A stretch of DNA of 64,000 nucleotides from Dipetalonema caudispina (Eukaryota; Nematoda; Chromadorea; Rhabditida; Onchocercidae). Made by a program: the position numbers and the translations under genes. Under the pieces are notes generated by a model. It saw only the letters and a list, made by a program, of their open reading frames with translations. It made no database searches and was not told the origin of the DNA. Location of the stretch: NCBI GenBank assembly GCA_013365325.1, contig JABVXV010000035.1:310001-374000 (forward strand), written 5' to 3'. Positions 53,263-64,000 of the stretch are shown piece after piece (the stretch's first letter is position 1; each line of letters begins with the position of its first letter).

Positions 53263-54422
53263 TTCAAAGAGACAAGTCGTTTCCTTACTTATTCTTCAAT
53301 GAAATATGCTTCTTCATTTTAGCTCGGGGATTTTATAGGAAACATTATTTGTACCACAATTACTTTTATGCTATTCACTACTACGTAGCTTTAAACTTTG
53401 TGGAAACTCCCTTTAATTTCAACATTCCAGCTGAAAATTTTCATTGTTTTCTCATATTTTTGGTAGACGTATTGGGCTTAAGTGAAATTTTTTCTTTTTT
53501 AAATTTGTCTATATATACTTCATTTGGATTCGGAATACATTTCAAAATATCACTTTGATTTGAATAGTGCCGCAAACGTTTTAGCTCCCTAGCATACTCT
53601 ACACAGCATTCCACTGCCCCCTTTTTTTGTCAATTGCCCAAAATTTTGCATTTCATTCATTTGTTTGCCATTGTTTGTGCTTCGATAACTTGGTATTTAG
53701 TACTGAAGAACATCCTTTCAATGACCTCTTTTTTAATCTAAAACATCGACATTTCTAAGTGTTACCTTTTGGGATCACACATACGTTCTAGCCCAGCATC
53801 TTATTTCTCCGCTACTAAAAATTCATTACTTGGAGAAACTTGGAATCATTATTGGTTAAAAATTTAAGAACTAAAAAGTTTTTTTAGCTACTTAAATTGA
53901 AAATCAATTTAGAGAGGTTGACTTCAGATAAATCTAAAGTGAAGTTCAAAATTTATGTGTCATGTAAATGCTTTTTCATTGACCTCCTTAGTTATCAGCG
54001 TTGTATAATGTTACCTCACTCATTTCATGTTTGTTTATCATAGACTGTATTGCAAAAAAAGCCAAATTTTGGTGAACCAAAAAGTAGTTCAGAATTTGTA
54101 TGAATTTCATGGACAAGTTTTGAATTTACTCTCGAATACAAGTTTTGATGTATCTATGCGGTGAAGATATAGAATATCCGATGGTAATCAGTTAAGGACA
54201 GTGAAATCTAGAATTATCATATCATACATTAATGTCTTAATAAAATCAGAACAAATTCACTAAAGACTGGACGATCTTTTTGGTCATTTTAGAAAGCGTG
54301 TTAATTGAATTTTGCTGCAAACATATTATTAATAATTAAAATAAGCATGTAATCGGCTTCGTATTAACATCAATTCAGAAAAAAGTTTGTTAAAATTTCT
54401 TGTTTCAAATGATTAAATTTAC
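53263..54422. other. Region downstream of Wnt
   Basis: AT-rich DNA, presumably the Wnt 3' UTR followed by spacer. No gene or recognisable element is seen. Confidence 0.55.
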
Positions 54423-55568
54423 ATGCGAAGCCGGGACACTACACTGTCTTTGCTTTTGGCCGCTTCATTATATTTGAGACGTGGTACTCATCGAAATCTC
54501 AAAGATATCATCTTTGTTGTAAATTTGTAGATTTCGAATGTTTTAGTTATGACAGGGAAGAAAATTAGCAAATAATCAATGATGAGGGTATCATTTCAAC
54601 GAAAACAACGTAGGTACACCATTTTCTCTATCTTCCCATTCACCGCATTGTGCTAACAAAGCGGGAAATTACAGTACACATGCAACATATAATGATCAGG
54701 TATACCTAATATTGACAGTTTGATTGAAAGTCCAATATTTTTGAATTTGACGTATCCTTTATTGTCCTTACTAAAAGCAAAGGCTCTGTGAATTCGTTAT
54801 TATAATTTGTGGTTGTCAATTGCAATTTTTGTATAGAGTTGCTTATGCTGTAAGCATGTAATGAAATATGTATTGCCCTTGTTTCTAGTCATTTGTTGAT
54901 CTATTTATTCAAATTTAGTACTTCATGATGTTGTACTTATGATCACTTTCTAATAGCACTTCTGCGCGAAGAGATGATAGTATTAGCAATTTTCGAGTCA
55001 TTCAATTTTGACAATATTTAAACTTCGAAAAAAAAAGTATCCACATATAGGTGACAAGTCACTATTCTTGGCTAGTTGTGAATCAAGCTTTTGTCAGGTA
55101 ATTCCAAGGTATATAACTTTTTCTATTCAAAAATTGTATCTGTTGTCTATTTCATGTGAACTGACTCCAATTTTCTTGCATTTATTTTCCTTCTTTGAAT
55201 TTCCAGGTTATCCTAGAAAATGTGAGTATACCATACGGCCGCTATGAACTTTCGGTGGGTTAGGATCAAATTTCTTTTGCTCTAGATTGATACAGGAGGA
55301 CATTGTTTTGATACCCCGCCCGCAACACCACCACTTGAATTTGAAGAAATATATTGTAAAAGGTCAACCATTCAATTCAAGTTAATCTCTGTTTCAAAAA
55401 TAATTCTTATCAGAAGAATATCTGATTACTGAATTCTATCCAAGTTGGACAAATTTTGCATATAGTTGCCGTACGATAGTAACTGAATTTGTTGAAGAGA
55501 TTAAATATTTAGTTGTTTTGATTTCGATTACTGTTGGCAAGTCAAATAATGAATATTTCGATGAATAA
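54423..55568 (+). CDS. Tentative small secreted cysteine-containing protein, not recognised
   Basis: Hand-joined exons 54423-54526, 54957-54979, 55051-55097, 55207-55254, 55286-55362, 55466-55568 keep phase throughout and give about 133 residues. The strongest part is the three central exons, with good acceptors (ATATAG, TTTCCAG, TGCTCTAG) and donors, reading LFLASCESSFCQ, then VILENVSIPYGRYELS, then IDTGGHCFDTPPATPPLEFE and YCKR. The first exon begins MRSRDTTLSLLLAASLYL, a possible signal sequence, but it must be bridged by a 23-base micro-exon, which weakens the 5' end. The last exon ends TAA after EFVEEIKYLVVLISITVGK. Six cysteines suggest an extracellular domain. I recognise no family; the frame agreement may be partly selected by eye. 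Confidence 0.3.
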
Positions 55569-58500
55569 GAAACTTATTGTTAGGTATTTACTGCACCGAG
55601 GAAATTGTTTTAATTGAAGCAGAAGTTGCTTTTTGTAAGGGCCATTTAATCGGTCATTGAAATCGAAGATTAAAATGAACACAGACATGGACGTTTGTCT
55701 ATTTTAAAGTTTGAATTTTATAGAATCCTAATGCTATTGATCACTTCGTGTAAGCGTTTTCTACATTATGGTGGCCTAGATATTCTTGAAGAGCTTTGTT
55801 CCAGTAAGATCAAAAAGAGTATTGTGCTGAAGAAATTTCAAAAATAGTGACTAATTGACTGTCGTTAAGGCTTGTGGACATTGCATATTTCTGCATTGGA
55901 ATTCGTTCTTTCAAATTGCTTATCTGTTGCTAATGATAAGCAGTCAAACTTTTCATTGCCATCAGAGAAGGCAAAATATCAAAGAAAAGTCAATTATATA
56001 TGAAGCCGTGCGAGGGCTTGGTAGGGAATCGTTCAATTTATTCTGGACACAAGATTCTGCCTCCTTTTTCCCCAAATTTTTGAAATGTTTCCAAAAATTC
56101 AGTATGATAATTTATCAATTATGCTAATTAGTCGTTGTTTACAGCCTGTATTTCGATGTATACTTGAATGGTCAGCTCCCTACAGCATAGGTTTAATTTG
56201 CATGAATTTGGTTTGACTTATTGAAGAAGACAGCACATAAGGCCAAGTGCGCCGGGAAAGAGGGTTAAAGCAGCTATGTTAATTTTATTGACCATATGTC
56301 AAGGTCGCAAGAGAGCTCTTCAATTGGATGATTTACAACACGAATGGCGGCTCATTAAGGAAAGCTTCCTTTCTTTCTCCTTTATCAACAGCACAATCCT
56401 CATTTGTATCTCCTTCAGGACAACTCACGTAGCTCATTAGCACGGTAAATCCCTCTTCTCTTCTTGATCCCTTTATTATTATTATACTGTAGGGTCATTT
56501 ACTTCTTCATTTTATCCAAGGTGAGATTTTAAAATGATCTTTGTTGTGCAAACACGCATATAACCCACCAAAAACCATTATCATTGAGTTATTTTTGGTC
56601 TTACGAAATTGTTCCCAGTATCGGATAAAGACGACAACTAAATGTTGTAAAAAACGAATATAAAAGGAGATAAATTTACTCTTTTTCTATTGGTTGCTAC
56701 AAATTTGATATCCAAGAGGTTGCATGAATTTCAAATCGGTTATCACGGAAACGTATGCAGTACTGAGTTGCCGCCAAAGAAAGTGTTTAGCCATTTCGGT
56801 GTAGAAACGACAGTTTTAACAGATTGTCACTGTAGCTTTGATAACTGCATCTTTAGAACGACAAACCAGTTAGTCGAACATTTTCGATAGCTGTCAATGC
56901 TTCAGATCACACAATCTAACAACAGCCTTCCTCACCTCATCCATCAAAAGAGATTCACTCTTTAGATAAGTGGGATGGATCCGTCGACTAGAACACTGGG
57001 ATGGACAATGGTTTCATTTCCGATTTATGAGTGTAATAATCTCCATCTAATTTTTTGTACAACAGAAGTGACTTCCTCACCTGCATATTAAAGTTTTACC
57101 TCTATATAGCTCTTGAATTGCAATTCTACACTGATATCATGCAGCAATCCAATCAGCCAAACCTTAGAAACTGAAAGTTTTTCGGAATGAAGTAACCACG
57201 AGCTGTGAGTTCAAAAAGTATCTTGAGCCAAGTTTTAAATTACTTCAGACTAAATGTAAATTTCCTTTTTTTGCGATTTACTCTCATTTAATTCAGCAAC
57301 GGCGAATCTTATTCTTCCTAAATTTTATATCTTAGGCAGATGGACCACAGATGAATGTGTTATTACATCTATAAACCTACATTAAAGTGCACATAAGTAA
57401 GTTATTTTCCCTAGTGAAGTGACTTCCACAATTAGGAACAAATGCAATACAGTTTGTTGCAAATTTTCCTTTTCAAACTTTCCGAATTAGTCTTGTAGGG
57501 AAGTTGGTATGGTATGGACAACACTCCTAGAACTTTCCACTTAGAGAGAGAGAAATTATAATTTAGTTCAGATGCACTTACTCCAAACTTGTAATGCATT
57601 GATATCTGTTACACACATCAGTGTAAAGCTCAAGTTTGATGTTTGATCTGAAGTGAGTGACGTTTTAAGGATGACATTAAAGAAATGCTTAACACTTTAA
57701 ATCTATGAATTTTACGACACATTTCGAACAGACCCAAACTTATTTTGATTGTTCCCGAAACGTTTTTAGGACCAGTTCTATTAATGCTGTTATTACGAAA
57801 TTACAACCATTCACTTTCCATATTGCATATCCATAACGCTGTAAAAAAACCTAACGGTACTTAAGCTGCATGAATCACTCATACATACCATCTTTATTAA
57901 ATCTATTTCTGGAGTTAAAGCTTATCTTGAATCTCACGACATTAAGTCAAACCATGTACTATCCTACAGGTTCCCCGAAGAAAAAAAAAGTGATGTAATA
58001 AGCGCTTAAAGCACATATCAGACAATATAAGCCATTCATTCACCACCGTACAGCCTATTCAAAATTTACCTTAGCAAAAAACACATAAAGAAGGCCTAGC
58101 ACGATAAGAACAGTAAAAATTGAAAGATTCCCACTTCTTCAACAATTAATGTGGGAAGACTGAAGAAAACATTTCAATAAATACATTACAATTAATGAAT
58201 GTTCCACTTCACTGAACACATTTCAACAGTGAAATTAGCAAAAGTTTCAATCCTTCACTAGTCTCATCTGACTTTTTAAGGTTGTTCCTGTAAAACACCG
58301 TAAAAATGAGGGGAACGATAGTCGTGCTAAAAAAAAGTAGGTGGTAATTCAAATAGTGCATACTGGAACAAAAAATCAACTTGAAAAGCATGAAAAATAA
58401 AAGTAGAGGAACTTAGAAAACATACTTCTTGAGAAAAGTTAACAGAAAACTGTAAGACTAGAAAACGAAGAACCAAATTGCTACAAGTTAGGTTTCAAAC

Positions 58501-59491
58501 TTTCCAATAAATCGCTGAATAAATGAGTTGACGCGCAGTTCAGAGATAAACAAATTTGGATATTGTTTTTTATAGGTTGGACGGATGTTGAATAAAACCG
58601 CTGAATATCAAAAAAAAAAAAAAAAAAAAAAAAAACGAATCCAACCTGCTCCGAATTCCCGCAATAAATTTGACAAATTTTTTTTAGACCATTAACCAGA
58701 AACTCAGCAACGGGTTTGCTGAACAACTACATTAATTTTAAATTGGCATCTATGTTCTTCTCATCAAATAATCAAGCGAGGTATGTAAGAACTGCACAAA
58801 AAAATTGAAATCTTTTTTTACATCGAAGCACCGGTGGTGGAGATCGAAGCATCATGACCAAAAAGCAACGATTGCACAACGACAACGACAAGAAATGGTT
58901 AACTTTCAGATTACTGATACAAATTCTTTGTTTTGTTATTGAAGATTATGACAACAGAAAACATAATAAATCTACATTTACCAAGTGGTTTCTATCAAAT
59001 TCGTGATAGACACGTTTCCATACAAACAAAACCTCCCATTTCAGGTCAAACGGTACTGGCCATGATTTTAGCATCCTTGACAATCAAAAGGCAGAGAATA
59101 TATGAATTCTTTCAAATTGAAGTCGAATTTTAATAATCACCAAATTTCTAAATCAAGGACATAAGTTATCATTGAAAATCGGTACTGGACTTAAATAGTA
59201 AGTGACATTGTACCGAAAGGTAAGAACAGAACTAAGCGAAACAAGGACAACAATTCTATATTTCTAGCACCGTATATTAATTAACAGATTCACAGCTCAC
59301 GCAAATCACAACTAACAAACTTCAAAAATATCGGAATTTCCGAAAAGATCCATTTTCCTTGAAAAATCGTGGATAAAAAATCTTTGAAAAAGCTGTCAAG
59401 TTCCACAATATCTTAAAAGCTCACCAGGAAATTGGAAGTGAGCCACGTACTCCTGCAGTAAAAAGTGTATAAGTTCATTGGATCAAATCCA
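55569..59491. other. Gene-poor interval between the tentative secreted gene and ZAG-1
   Basis: About 3.9 kb, AT-rich, with a GC-richer patch at about 56230-56460 that has no recognisable coding content. The 3' UTR of ZAG-1 should occupy the right end. A 26-base A run lies at 58610-58635. Open frames at 55855-56127, 56690-56890 and 58481-58726 show no recognisable family. Confidence 0.5.
58610..58635 (+). repeat. Poly(A) tract, 26 bases
   Basis: An uninterrupted run of A follows GCTGAATATC. Like the tracts at 2056 and 14166 it may mark a retroposed insert or slippage. No target-site duplication was recognised. Confidence 0.9.
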
Positions 59492-63684
<4,193 letters not shown>

Positions 63685-64000
63685 CTATAATGAACATTTT
63701 GTAGTATAAATTACAAGTACATAACCTGAAAACATGTTACTAATAAAGCTCTATGATGCTTATATATTCAAAATAACAGGAACTGCTAAGTTTCTCTTTC
63801 ACTGTTTGTGCCTAAACAAGCTTACTTTCCTAAATAGATATCGTAAAAATGCCAAATGAACTGGTATGTATATCGTTATCACAATACGGATAGCAAGTAA
63901 TAAAGATCATTAAATATTTACAGCATATCATGATAATATAGCAAAGAAAGCTACAATTAGAGCTGCGTACCATTGGAATCAGGACATCGTACCAAAAAAA
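63685..64000 (-). other. Intron of ZAG-1 reaching the window edge
   Basis: The acceptor TTCATTATAG at 63685-63694 precedes the first visible ZAG-1 exon. No upstream zinc-finger exon is seen before base 64000, so the remaining N-terminal fingers lie outside. Confidence 0.7.

Noticed and set aside
55190..55247. CUB-domain-like frame (FPGYPRKCEYTIRPL) on the plus strand
   Set aside because: It hits a stop at once, and the other frame of the same bases gives an exon in phase with its neighbours; the CUB-like look is probably chance.

Overview
The window is nuclear DNA of a nematode, most likely a filarial (clade III) species. The evidence is strongly AT-rich intergenic DNA and introns, many short exons split by introns of about 100-800 bases with nematode-type TTTCAG/TTTTAG acceptors, acceptors placed where a spliced leader could join, and products that match nematode families (UNC-24-type stomatin/SCP2 fusion, MSP-domain protein, ZAG-1). 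The species assignment is inference; no species-diagnostic repeat was recognised. Gene models below were joined by hand from splice signals and reading phase.

Layout. Plus strand: a secreted protein with four MAM-like modules (4681-10384, 16 exons, two junctions unresolved), then the nonsense-mediated decay factor UPF2/SMG-3 (13924-24133, 20 exons, 1068 residues). Minus strand: a single-exon Ly-6/three-finger cell-surface protein (24612-25211) convergent with UPF2; a class II ADP-ribosylation factor, ARF-3 (29690-31793, 5 exons, 180 residues); the stomatin/SCP2 protein UNC-24 (34122-37007, 6 exons, about 427 residues); and a 129-residue MSP-domain protein (38144-38967, 3 exons). Plus strand again: a Wnt ligand closest to Wnt5/CWN-2 (48099-53262, 7 exons, 374 residues), followed by a tentative cysteine-containing secreted gene that I do not recognise (54423-55568). 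Minus strand at the right edge: the zinc-finger/homeodomain repressor ZAG-1/ZEB (59492 to beyond 64000; its N-terminal exons lie outside the window).

The genes do not form one pathway. UPF2, ARF-3 and UNC-24 are housekeeping or neuronal cell-biology genes. Wnt and ZAG-1 are developmental regulators, and gene-poor DNA lies next to them: about 9 kb before Wnt and about 4 kb between the tentative gene and ZAG-1. From memory, the C. elegans orthologues smg-3, arf-3, unc-24, cwn-2 and zag-1 are all on chromosome IV, with arf-3 and unc-24 adjacent, so the block looks like conserved linkage.

The most notable observations are two GC-AG introns in the UPF2 gene with the same eight-base donor, an in-frame candidate cassette exon in another UPF2 intron, the unrecognised small secreted gene downstream of Wnt, a Wnt start codon placed directly on a splice acceptor, and several perfect hairpins or palindromes in introns and the MAM-gene promoter.
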